A DNA stretch of 64,000 nucleotides from Mactra quadrangularis (lineage: Eukaryota; Mollusca; Bivalvia; Venerida; Mactridae), in assembly GCA_025267735.1 (NCBI GenBank), contig CM046298.1:36765264-36829263 (forward strand), read 5' to 3'. Each line of letters opens with the position of its first letter. The first letter of the stretch is position 1. Position numbers and translations under genes: made by a program. A model generated the notes under the pieces. That model saw only the letters and a list, made by a program, of their open reading frames with translations, was not told the origin of the DNA and did not search any database. Below are positions 1 to 13,000 of the stretch, piece after piece.

Positions 1-934
1 CAGTGTAAACCATCATAGTTCTGGCTCCATCAGTAGTGTAGTCCTTCACAGATAACCTGGTCTAGTTCACCAGCTAATGTACCTCTCAATGGGCTAATGT
101 ATTCTATATTAGCATTTTTATCTTCAGACTTTATTTCAAATGCAATAAATATTTGTTAGAAATCATAGAGCTGAAAAAACGTCAATTTGTCAGCGAGTTA
201 AACATTTTAATAGCATTCCTTTGTGCTTTTATTACATTTGTCGTGTATTCACGAGGTTGTGTTTTCAATTTTATTACTGTTGAAACATTCATTTTATTGA
301 GCATGCCCTCATTTCAGTCTAACAATAAAAAGAAGAAGTTGATCGATCGGTGAAATAATATGGCACTTATTTCCAAAACGACAGGCAGTTTGTCTGCACT
401 CATACTTGGTACTGTAACCCTGTTACTACATTCACTGTGAAGAAAATATGTGAGCACTTTAGTTAGAAAGGTTCCCATGTTAAAGATGATCTTTGAAGTT
501 CATTTTATTTATTTTAAACATTACACAGTAAAGACCAACTATTATGAGTGTCAATGTGTCAACCGCTAATAATTGCAGCTACAGTCTATTTTTTGCAACA
601 CGTATACGCTGAAGGCGTTTGTTCTCTCGGACTGCGATTAAATGATATTATCCAAGTTATCCGCATGATATTTTGCAGTAGTTTGAATCGGCTTTAATCG
701 GCTTTGTTCATAATAGTCAAAGTAAATTGCAGAAACTACTGATTGTTAACTCTGGCACACTGATAGCGGTTTGTCCAAAATTATCTCAATTGATAGTCCT
801 CCATTACTTTTTTCGCCATAAAGGATTTCAGATGGTATTGCGGTAGCGTACGTAAATTATGATTTCAATGAGATTGAATGAAACCTTGGCTGGCTATACC
901 TTGTAGACAAGAACAAGTCGATGCATAAACCTAC
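1..934. other. Intron (KChIP gene), no feature seen
   Basis: This lies downstream of exon 4 on the minus strand, so it is presumably intron running off the window. I see AT-rich unique sequence, no convincing exon, and a 66-codon plus-strand ORF (153-353) that looks like chance. Confidence 0.5.
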
Positions 935-1005
935 CTCAAAACTTATTGAACCATTCCTATCATGGTCGAATGTATTGAACACATAATGAGCATAGGCACT
1001 GGAAT
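935..1005 (-). CDS. KCNIP: KChIP-like exon 4 (EF-2), last exon inside the window
   Basis: 71-nt exon between acceptor TTCCAG and donor GTAGGT, phase 1 to phase 0. It encodes [14 protein letters not shown] then [10 protein letters not shown]. The EF-2 loop has Asp, Asp and Asn at positions 1, 3 and 5 and Gly at position 6, a canonical calcium-binding pattern; position 12 is in the next exon, off the left edge. I searched 1-930 for the following DFV... exon and did not find it. Confidence 0.92.
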
Positions 1006-4000
1006 CTGGAAGAAATAAAAGAGGTATATAAACATAACAAGACGTAAGTTGTAAAGTTACAAAACGTCATGCTTCTAACACATATCGAACCAACAACATT
1101 CGGAGTAGTAAGCAGACACTCTACGACTTCGCAGTAGTAGCTGGATATAAGTGAAGCATTACACTTCTGCTGTATAGACCTGTATACAACCCTTCTTTAC
1201 AAGAATTCGTCCAGTTGTTCTTGGATCTTGAATGTCTGTGGGACAATCAATAAGAGCTATTACTCATTTGTTGAGCATTATTTCAGTTGGACGGTGGATG
1301 CGATAAAAATTCATGATCCGAGCTTAGATCGATCCCTCGACTGTCTGAGTCCTAATCGGACATGCCATACAAGCTAGCTTTAAAATAAGAGAGTACAAGA
1401 GTCGTATTACATCTATGCAAAAATAACAGTTTTGTTCTTTAGGTATAAAATGCATAAACATATGAACTTACTCAATATTGCATGTAGCAATATTATGGCA
1501 AAACCTTTAAAATATGTACATGTATATTGCAACGCCTCTCAAGACACTTTCATGGCCACAAAGGAATCCAGAACAAAACTTATTTTAGGCCGTTTTGCGT
1601 GATCTGAAGTTGTATATATTTTGTATCGAAACTTATTACCAATAAAAAAACGAACTTTAAACACTTATGATGAACAAAATCAATTGGAAGAGTCAAATGC
1701 TATAATGTAAAAAGCGACAAAGGTAACAACGAACAGAGCGAACAATATCTTCATTTCAGGAAATTGCATGATATGTTTTCAATTGCATAACAAATCTGTG
1801 AGTATGTTGCACAATCGTCGAAACCATTAACAAACTAAATACTGCTCTACAGATAATAGACATTGAACATACAGCTGTCTCTAAAAGACATAACTTATCT
1901 GAATAATCTAAGAAACAAATGTCAACCTACCGCCTTGGGGGAAAAATTGAGCGTATATTTCTTTGAATGTCTCCTCATTTACTATACCCGTGGGACATTC
2001 CTGCAATAAGAAAATACAACTGTTAGGCACACCAGGAATATCTATATAAATGGAAAATCTTTTAAAACGATTGGAAAGCATTAGGTCACCATTTAGTCAC
2101 AGTGATCGAGTATTCTAACTCTCTAGTGAAACTAAAATACATATTTTACCTAAGAAGACTTAGCTATAGGCTATGCACATCAATTTTGTTACTATGAGGC
2201 CACAACAAGTTGATCATTTGTTCTACGGATTTTTCTGAAAAAAAAATGGGGCGAGCGAGCGAAGAAAAAAATAAAAAGTCTTTATTCACTTGCTTTATAT
2301 AGCGGTTTGACCAAATTTTTATGGGCGAGCGAGGAAATAAAAATATTTTTTTTGTAAAAACCGTCAAAATTAAGGTGCGAGCGAATCCATAGAACATATG
2401 ATCAATTTGTTGTGTCCTAATGGATAGAAAGGTAACTCGTGGTTGATGTAAATGGAATACTACATCTTGCACTGCGCCTTTAAGAAATTTGTCAGTCTAT
2501 ATATTAATTTTGTGTCGTATAGATGACCCCTTTTAGAAATTTCTCAGCCTATATGTTTGTGTCGTATATAGATGACCTCATATTTTCACAATGTGTAGAT
2601 ATAACATTACCAGGGACAAGAACAGATGAGTATGACGGTGGTCTACATTTTGACATTTAAAAGTTATAGAAGATATTTATTGAATATGGTATCAGGTCGA
2701 TTTATACTTTACCAAGAGAACTCAGAAAACAAAATATATTTTCAAGAGTGGCATAACATATACTTTAACCGTATTTGTTCATATATTAACAACACATTTG
2801 ATTGCACAGAAATAAAAGAAAACTCATATATTTACATCTAGAAAGTTGAATTGAAACTTTTTACAGAATGAATCCCAGTTTGACATTTAAATCAAATTAA
2901 ACATTCGAAAATCAGGGTTTATCAAAGAAATAAAAACCAAGCCCCTATTTAATATTCCTTCTAAAAAGGTCTTTGATTTACTAATGTATAATATAATTTC
3001 AACCATGTAAAAAGCTGCTTTTTAAAACCATGTTCAGTTATACTTTAAACTAAACGCTGTTTGAGACGCAACGTTGGATTGGCTGCTTGTAAAAAAACCT
3101 TTGCAATTGGTTTTCATATCTACTGCGTTAATTTAGATTGCTGTTACTAGAGCAAGATAACACCGAAATAGCAGCTGTCAAAACTTCCTATTCTAAGTTT
3201 GCCTTTTATCTATATATTCGATGGTTCTGATTTCTCAAGAGGTTTTACAATTAGATAAGGTATCTTCGTAAATTTGTCATACTTAAAGTTTATGATGTTA
3301 TATCGTGCATGTATACAAGATGCAGATGTAAAATATTCCATTTTGTCGTAAAGTTACATTATTTCATATAAGACATCGTGCGCAGTGAAAAACAGAACTA
3401 GAATATGCGGCAGAATAATTCAGAATCATCTTGAGTTTATTATTAATGCATGTTGACAGTAAATATTCTGACATTCAAACGTATCTCTCATCTTTTATTG
3501 CTAGGAGTTGTCATCTTTTGAAAGGAAGGCTTCAAGAACAAGTCATAAATGTGATTCCAACTCTTACGTTCATTTTCAAAATTTGACAGAAAGAGTAAAT
3601 AGCAACTATTAGGATTATCAAAATCGATGGTCTTGACAGTGAAATGGTCTCAACATAGGACACATTTTTGTCCAAAATTATGTATTTGAAGCTTCAAAAT
3701 CACCATTACATGTAATCACATGGTTTAGCAATAACTAGAGCTACAGTCCCATAAACATAAAAATAGCCGTGAGGGCACCGTACGGGCGCCGAGCGATCAA
3801 GCTCCGCAAGGACCTGTACAAAGTCTTGCGTACCCGTACAGACTGTTACGTTTTTACCAAGTCCCTATTTAATATTCCTACTAAAAAGGTCTATGATTTA
3901 CTTATATATAATATAATTTCAACCATGTAAAAAGCTGCTTTTTAAAACCATGTTCAGTTATACTTTAAACTGAATGCTGTTTGAGCCGCAACGTTGGATT

Positions 4001-7000
4001 GGCTGCTTGTAAAAAAACCTTTGCAATTGGTTTTCGTATCTACAGCGTTAATTCAGATTGCTGTTACTAGAGCAAGATAACACTGAAAAAGCAGCTGTCA
4101 AAACTTCCTATTCTAACTTCGCCTTTTATCTATATATTCGATGGTTCTGATTTCTCAAGAGGTTTTACAATTAGATAAGGTATCTTCGTAAATTTGTCAT
4201 ACTTAAAGTTTACGATGTTATATCGTACATGTACAAGATGCAGATGTAAAATATTCCATTTTGTCGTAAAGTTACATTATTTGATATAAGACATTGTGCG
4301 CAGTGAAAAACAGAACTAGAATATGCGGCAAAATTATTCAGAATCATCTTGCGGTTTATTATTAATGCATGTTGACAATAAATAGTCTGACATTCAAAAG
4401 TATCTCTCATCTTTTATTGCTAGGAGTTGTCATCTTTTGAAAGGAATGCTTCAAGAACAAGTCATAAATGTGATTCCAACTCTTACGTTCATTTTCAAAA
4501 TTCGACAAAAAGAGTAAATAACAACTATTAGGATTATCATAATCGATAGTCTTGACAGTGAAATGGTCTCAACTTAGGACACATCTTTTTCCAAAATTAT
4601 GTATTTGAAATTTCAAAATCACCATTACATTTAATCACATGGTTTAGCAATAACTAGAGCTACAGTCCCATAAACATAAAGATAGCCGCGAGGGCACCGT
4701 ACGGGCGCCGTGCGATCAAGCTCCGCAAGGACCTGTACGAAGTCTTGCGTACCCGTACAGACTGTTAATTTTTTACCAAGCCCCTGTTTAATATTCCTAC
4801 TAAAAAGGTCTATAATTTACTAATATACAATATATTTTCAACCATGTAAAAAGCTGCTTTTTAAAACCATGTATCGTTATACTTTAAATTGAATGCTGTT
4901 TGAGACGCAACGTTGGATTGGCTGCTTGTAAAAAAACCCTTTGCAATTGGTTTTCATATCTACAGCGTTAATTCAGATTGCTGTTACTAGAGCAAGATAA
5001 CACTGAAAAAGCAGCTGTCAAAACTTCCTATTCTAACTTCGCCTTTTATCTATATATTCGATGGTTCTGATTTCTCAAGAGGTTTTACAATTAGATAAGG
5101 TATCTTCGTAAATTTGTCATACTTAAAGTTTATGATGTTACATCGTTCATGTATACAAGATGCAGATGTAAAATATTCCATTTTGTCGTAAAGTTACATT
5201 ATTTTATATAAGACATCGTGCGCAGTGTAAAACAGAGCTAGAATATGCGGCAGAATTATTCAGAATCATCTTGCGTTTATTATTAATGCATGTTGACAGT
5301 AAATATTCTGACATTCAAAAGTATCCCTCATCTTTTATTGCTAAGAGTTGTCATCTTTTGAATGGAAGGCTTCAAGAACAAGTCATAAATGTGATTCCAA
5401 CTCTTACGTTCATTTTCAAAATTTGACAAAAAGAGTAAATAGCAACTACATGTATAAGGATTATCAAAATCGATGGTCTTGACAGTGAAATGGTCTCAAC
5501 TTAGGGCACATTTTTCCAAAATTATGTATTTGAAACTTCAAAATCACCATTACATGTAATCACATGGTTTAGCAATAACTAGAGCTACAGTCCCATAAAC
5601 ATAAAAATAGCCGTGAGGGCACCGTACGGGCGCCGAGCGATCAAGCTCCGCAAGGACCTGTACGAAGTCTTGCGTACCCGTACAGACTGTTAATTTTTTA
5701 CCAAGCCCCTATTTAATATTCCTACTAAAAAGGTCTATAATTTACTAATATATAATATAGTTTCAACCATGTAAAAAGCTGCTTTTTAAAACCATGTTCA
5801 GTTATACTTTAAACTGAATGCTGTTTGAGACGCAACGTTGGATTGGCTGCTTGTAAAAAAACGTTTGCAATTGGTTTTCATATCTACTGCGTTAATTCAG
5901 ATTGCTGTTACTAGAGCAAGATTATACTGAAAAAGCAGCTGTCAAAACTTCCTATTCTAACTTCGCCTTTTATCTATATATTCTATGGTTCTGATTTCTC
6001 AAGAGGTTTTACAATTAGATAAGGTATCTTCGTAAATTTGTCATACTTAAAGTTTACGATGTTACATCGTTCATGTATACAAGATGCAGATGTAAAATAT
6101 TCCATTTTGTCGTAAAGTTACATTATTTTATATAAGACATCATGCGCTGTGAAAAACAGAACTAGAATATGCGGCAGAATTATTCAGAATTATCTTGCGT
6201 TTATTATTAATGCATGTTGACAGTAAATAGTCTGACATTCAAAAGTATCTCTCATCTTTTATTGCTAGGAGTTGTCATCTTTTGAAAGGAAGGCTTCAAG
6301 AACAAGTCATAAATGTGATTCCAACTCTTACGTTCATTTTCAAAATTTGACAAAAAGAGTAAATAGCAACTATTAGGATTATCAAAATCGATGGTCTTAA
6401 CAGTGAAATGGTCTCAACTTAGGGCACATTTTTTCCAAAATTATGTATTTGAAACTTCAAAATCACCATTACATGTAATCATATGGTTTAGCAATAACTA
6501 GAGCTACAGTCCCATAAACATTAAAATAGCCGTGAGGGCACCGTACGGGTGCCGTGCGATCAAGCTCCGCAAGGACCCGTACGAAGTCTTGCGTACCCGT
6601 ACGGACTGTTACGTTTTTACCAGAGTCCGTGAGATGAGCCCAGGATACACGTTTCAGTTTCAGAATCAAATCGTGAACAAAATCATTGCCGAGTATGGAT
6701 TAAACATGCATACCTTCCAGCTACGGCTCCCTACGGGTGTGTTGTTTTGTGCCATGTGCGTACCGTCACCTCAATACGCAAGGCTTTCCACGGCCTAAGA
6801 CTGTCAGCACGTACGGGTCCGTAACAAGCCACGATTTTATGGGACTGAGGCATAAGTGGTCTGCATTGTTGACTTCAACTGTTAATTCATTTTCTGACCA
6901 TTTAAGAATTACATGTATGCCTGTTTAGAGAATAATGATCGCCTCTTTGTTCATGTGAATTATTTTGAGTGCCTTTTCACGGAAAATGCCGAGTTGTGAC

Positions 7001-10000
7001 GAAACAAGTAATGGCTTAAAGTACTTTACAGCTTAGACTGTCTACAAATCGAATGTTTCCAGAATGCTCTTGGTAACCATTGCTCAGGATGTGAAAAGTT
7101 GTTTACAGTGACAGTATGTACACTTCACATCTGCGCACAGTTTGAAAATACTATGGAAGTTCTAAATGAATCACAGTCGTTAATTAAAAATTAGATCTAC
7201 TAGTATTGACATACTGAAAAATTCTAATAATCTATAATGGGGTAGATGGAACAAATACGTGGCGGTATTATTTAAAATGAGAGATAAAAAGAGTGTTTTT
7301 AATAGAATGTTCAATACATCAAATCTAATAATAGACATAATGACAGGCTAGATTCAGGTCAATCAGTAGGAATAGCACGTTCATTTTTAGATTGGATTAA
7401 ATTGATTGAATTGGAAGAGAATATACTTCGCTCCAAGCATACCGTTATTAAACAGTATTTACGAGCTTAACCAAAAATGTCAAGAAGGAAATATGTAAGT
7501 TTTAAGGAGTTTCTTAAAACCCTATGCTACCCCGTTGCACAGATTTTGTACACCTTGATGAATTGTTATCGTGATATCAGTACAACATTACTGATGTGTT
7601 ATTACTTCCCAGCTATTATCCTGGGAATAACTGTTTTACATTTATGTTCATTAAACCATTGAACTAGTTTTAATTATGGTAGTTGAAATCAACTCTCACA
7701 ATATATAAAATAGATAATTGCATTGAATGGGTTTCAACCCTAAATATTTCATAAAACAAATGCCATAAAATCCAAATCCCAACGGACAATAACCGTTCTC
7801 TTTTCAGATGAAATATCTAATGAAATGATATTCCATCTCAAATGAAAAAAAAAATGTCTGTTTAAATTATTTGGAATTATAGCAGTTTTTTACCATTGTT
7901 TCCAACTAGTTTTTCGTGACATGTTTTAATCAGTATAATCATATTATTCTTTCAGTGGCCTACGACTTTATTCTTATCAACAACATCATTTAAGGCTTTA
8001 GACAGTACTGTTTTGCATTTTAAGTTGACACAGGGGCATACTTACGTTGATAACTTATCTAATTGTTAAATCTCATGAGAAATCTGGAGCATCGAATATA
8101 TAGAAAAAAGGCAAAGTTAAAATAGGAAGTTTTGACAGCTGCTTTTGTAGTGTTATCTTGCTCTAGTAACTGCAATATGAATTATCTCGACATTAATTCC
8201 AATCGCGAAGGTTTATTTATAAGCGACTAACCCGATTTTGCGTCCCTATTAATAGTTTAAAGGGGTGTTCATTTCAAAGTATGCACCATATCGTGTTTAA
8301 CGCCTTGACAACACAAATCATGGTCATTATACGGTGGTATGTTCACCTTTTCTAGATAACCTTGACTTTTGTTTATTAACATTACTTACCTACCCTTCCA
8401 GGAGCACGACAACTTTTCCTCATACTTAAATAATTATTTTGTTCAGTTACAACACTTGACAACTATCTCTTACAACTATATGGACAAACATAAACGAGTT
8501 ATTTCCTTCACATGTTTACGCTCGGAATATTCCTTATGTAAACTCATGGAAATTGGCGTCTAACTAGAGCAGCTCATTACAGTCACATATAGTAAATAGA
8601 ACCAACACATTGACAAAGATCTTCTTTAATATCTAATAAAAGCAGTCATGTAAAGCATTATTACTCCACGGGAATTTCTATATTATTTCTTTGCTACAAG
8701 TTTCTCTCAGTAAATCAGGAAATAAAACAGGTTTAGTTTGCTTGAATAAGACGACAGTTGGAAGCCAAGCATGATAATTCGAATAACAATTTACACAGAT
8801 ACCAAATAGTAGAAGTTTTGAAATTGGGAAGAAAGTAAAAGAAAAAGACATTTTATTCTAACACTGAACCCTTTTTACATGCCTTTAAATACAGTACACT
8901 ACATAGTTTAGAGATATTGTCATTTAGTAGGCTTACTTAAATAGCTTTTACCAAAAATTTGATAACTGGTGTTATTTTTAAAATGCTGTTTTTAGTTTTG
9001 CTTGTTTGTTGTGGTTCTAGTGAAGCGATCATTACTTTAAGATGGGCATTGCAGTAAAATCATTTACCGCTAATCAATGTACAGAAAAGTACCCCTAGTT
9101 GGACTATCTAAATCGATGGTTTTAGTAGTGGAAGGGTCTTATTATATGGAACTTTCACTTATCATAAGACCTATATTAGAAGACCTAAAACTAATAGAGA
9201 GTCAATGCACAAGTTTTATGAATGATCATCAGTTTTCTCCAAATTTTTAAATGCATTATAAACAAATACCATACCTGCTTGAATCCTCTATACATTATCT
9301 GTAGTTCTTTCCGAGTAAATTTGGTATTTTTACATAAAATATCTAAACCCTCTGGTTTATACCGAACCACCTGCATCTCCAAATCATCAATATCATGATC
9401 TGAAAGTATACAAAATATTGAACATTTATAATATAATGTCCTTAGGAAAACCTTATTGTCAGCAGATAGGAACCCGTTGCGTAAGGAAGGCACCACCTAG
9501 CACTTTAAAAGCGCGATTTGCGCCAATTTGTTAAGCATATCGCTGGCTAGTGCTTCGTCCACAGATATCCTCGACTTGATAACGCATTGCTTTTGTTGTT
9601 AGAAGGGTATCAGAGGACAAAGCGCTATGTAGCAATTTCCGTAACAAATTGGTTCTTTGTGTTAACTAAGTTCTACACAACGGTTTGCTTCAGCGACAGC
9701 GAACATAAAGATTTAGTTCTGTGGAATTATCAGTGTTCCGATTGTTTTCAGCAGGCTAAAATAGTGCTCGCTAGCGCTATGTACATTGTAGCAAACCGTC
9801 GCATAGAAAAACGCTATTTAGCGCTAGGTAGCGATATTCTTACTAAACAAGCACCAGTATTGGTGAGTTTATTCAATGAGTCGTGAAATAGACGAGACTG
9901 CTTAACACGTTGTTGTGGATGTTGCAAGAATTAAAAAAAAAACCAAATAGTTCATTTACTTTCTGAAAATCACGTGATTTAAAAGCAATATTTTAGTTAC

Positions 10001-13000
10001 ATTCTGAAGATCACGTGACAACATACCCGGAATTTTTATCACTTGAAATGGGTTAGTGTAATAGCTTGTACAAATTAACCTGAGACAGACAATACTAATT
10101 ACACGTTTCAAAACTACACTACAACTAACTGATTCAATGTATGTAAATGATATTCCCTGCCTCAGGTCATATTTAACAAGCTATAACACTTCATGGGAAC
10201 ATTCCAAAAGAATAACGTCTCAGTCACGACTCAATGACTTACATCTGACTTTACCATACAATATACATAGTTCTATCTTGGGTTACATAAGGTTTGAAAC
10301 TAAACACTTTTCCTGGATACCATTCTATTGTAAAAATGTATTCAACTGTCAGGAGCCCATACATTAACCCCGCTGTCGTAAATACTCGATATCCGCTCGA
10401 CAATCCCTGTACATACAGATATCTATTTTTTATGGATCGTGAAAACAGAATTACTGCAGTAAGTATTTAAATCAGCAGGGTTAATGTATGAGCCATTTAC
10501 AGCTGCATAAAATTTAACAACAGCCAGTAATAACTCATAATCCTCTTGAACGAAGCAAAGCAACACCAATGCATATGTAGAATCAGTTATATCATAGTCC
10601 AAGATTTTAAAGCAATGAACCTACTGATTAATACGTTTTAACCAAAGCACTGTACCATGGGCGACGTCAGAGACCAGGCATATATTTAGTTAAAAATTCT
10701 GCATGAACTTTCTCCTAATGTATGGGTGCTACATTGAGAACAGGGATTAATAAGAAACAATTTAAACCTGGAATATTGTGTCTCAAAACCGTGTTTTGTA
10801 CATTTTGTTTACATGTATTTAAATATCATTTAATTTGGTGCCCATGCCATGCTGAAGCAGGCCTGAATTAGATTGATTCAGGCTTAACAATCATTGCGTA
10901 AAATATGTTCACGGTAAAATTGTACACTATTGTATTGTACTGAGTGTTAGATTAAAATTGAAAAAAACGATAAAAATTTAACAGTAATAAGAAATACGAG
11001 TATAATTATTTTACTCTTTTTAAACATGAATGAAATAGAACTATACTACAGTCTAACAAAAAAACCAAACATGCAACATACAAGTTGATTAACTCTTTCG
11101 CGAAATGGACATTTAACGAACAATGAGTGTTCCCTTTGAGCAACAATTTCCCAGAAAAGTGAAAGAAAACAGTTTTAAACAATTAATTCAAACAAATAAG
11201 TTTTAAAAATTCCCCCAGGGATTCTTGAAGTAAAGATGAATGAGTTTGAAAAGAAATCTAACCAGTAAAATTGTTAATTGTTTTGTTGAAAAAAAAAGAA
11301 AAATCTGCTAATTACAAAATTGCTTCTAGTCATTTACAAACAATACAATACACTATGGATTTAACTTGCATCAAATTTAATTAAGCCAATTAATGACAGC
11401 AAACACAGAATGGTTTCCGGAACGTGCAGATTGTGCAATTATCGATACTAGCACTTCAAAAGAGAGAAAAGCAACAAACAAAACAACTGGCTTTTCAAAG
11501 CTCAAAATAACATTTGAAGTCATGTAAAGTATAACATGTTAAATGATTACCATCATGTTAATCTGAATAATTCATTTAAACAACATTTACAAGCCAGGAA
11601 CCAAGTATGCATTATTTTCCTCCAAAGCTAAATGGATTGATTTTACACGCAATCAAAGAAAACAACATGGGCACGCTTTGCTCTTAGTTTGACCACGCTC
11701 AAATGATATTATTGTTATTATACCGCATTTGTATAGCGCTCTTTTCATATGAGCACGTATTGAATGCTGTCCAGAGAATAATAAAGCAACTAAATGGAGA
11801 TTTTTTACTTATATATGAGGACAACAATCGGTGAATTGGGTATTGGCAAATTAAGTAAAAATCCAATTGCTGTCTTAAACATGTAAGGTAATTAAGAATG
11901 ATGCTGGTGTAATTGACATATACGAAAGTATACGAAAGAGTTGATATAAAGTTATTTCCTATCTTGATGGACATCAGTGATACGAAGAGTTGAGAGAGGA
12001 CATCGATGTTTGTCCTGAATTTACTTACAACCAGCAATCCAATTCTAGTACATTTTTTAAAGTGGCACGAACAAAGACAAGCATTCTGTATATATTTAAG
12101 TTGGTATTTCCAATCGTAAGTTTTTAAATCATTCCCTTGTATATGTTCACAAAAATGACATTCCGATCTAACAATTGTCTGTTGCCAAGAGCGAAATAAG
12201 GACCATAGCATACGTCAGGTTTAGTACTGGTTAATAGTTGAATTGAGATATAAAAACAAGTATTTTATATTGAATCTATGTTTTATAGTAAAATGGATAA
12301 CAATTGGATTAACCCTTAATTTTCTTTATCTTCTGAAAATCTATGCCACTGTCAGTTGTAGTTATACTTGTGTTACAAATAAAAATATATTTGCATATTT
12401 AAATGAATATTAATTACCAGTGGCTAACATATATTATTCCTTATCTGATGAAGTGAATAAATTAAAAATAATCATATTTCATAACTTAATTCTACAAGGA
12501 CATGTTGGACCTATCCGGGAATCGAATCTACATGACATAATAACAATTGTACAGTTGCTTCAAGTATGTACGAGTAAAACAGTATTAACATCGTTTGTGT
12601 ATGGAATTGTAAAATAGTTCAACATCAGCCTTTGTATTAGATAAATCTCGAACATGACCGTACCATGGCAGTACCGGTTAATTGTAAACACAATAAGTTG
12701 AAATAAAACAATAAGATGATCAAGTTTCCAAAATACAAGAAAACAATCAGACGCCAGTAACAGATGTTTAATACTGACAACACAAGAGTAGAACAATCAA
12801 GTATTATTAAATGGAGCTATAAGCCATGTCTGTCACGTGTACATAGTATAGGATAGGCAATTCAACAAGTCCCTTAGTCTGTAAGTTACAATCATGGTAA
12901 ATATAGATATATCAGTCTGGAAGCTGAAAATGGTCACATCATTCACATTCTAAAAATATATAAACTAACTAACTTTCTGTTCATTTCCCCCGGAAATATG

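Noticed and set aside
1..90. Exon 5 of the KChIP gene at the left edge
   Set aside because: None of the minus frames gives the expected DFV... EF-2/EF-3 linker sequence; stops intervene.
6469..6798. ORFs inside the CAGTCCCATAAA element as a transposase remnant
   Set aside because: Both strands are open over a 341-bp element with palindromic GTACGG motifs, and no transposase signature is visible.
9587..9886. 99-codon plus ORF
   Set aside because: It spans the TAGCGCT hairpin repeats and is not recognisable.
11699..12211. 170-codon minus ORF as a nested gene in KChIP intron 1
   Set aside because: No domain recognised; low-complexity end (ATTATT run) and no supporting signals. It remains possible but unsupported.
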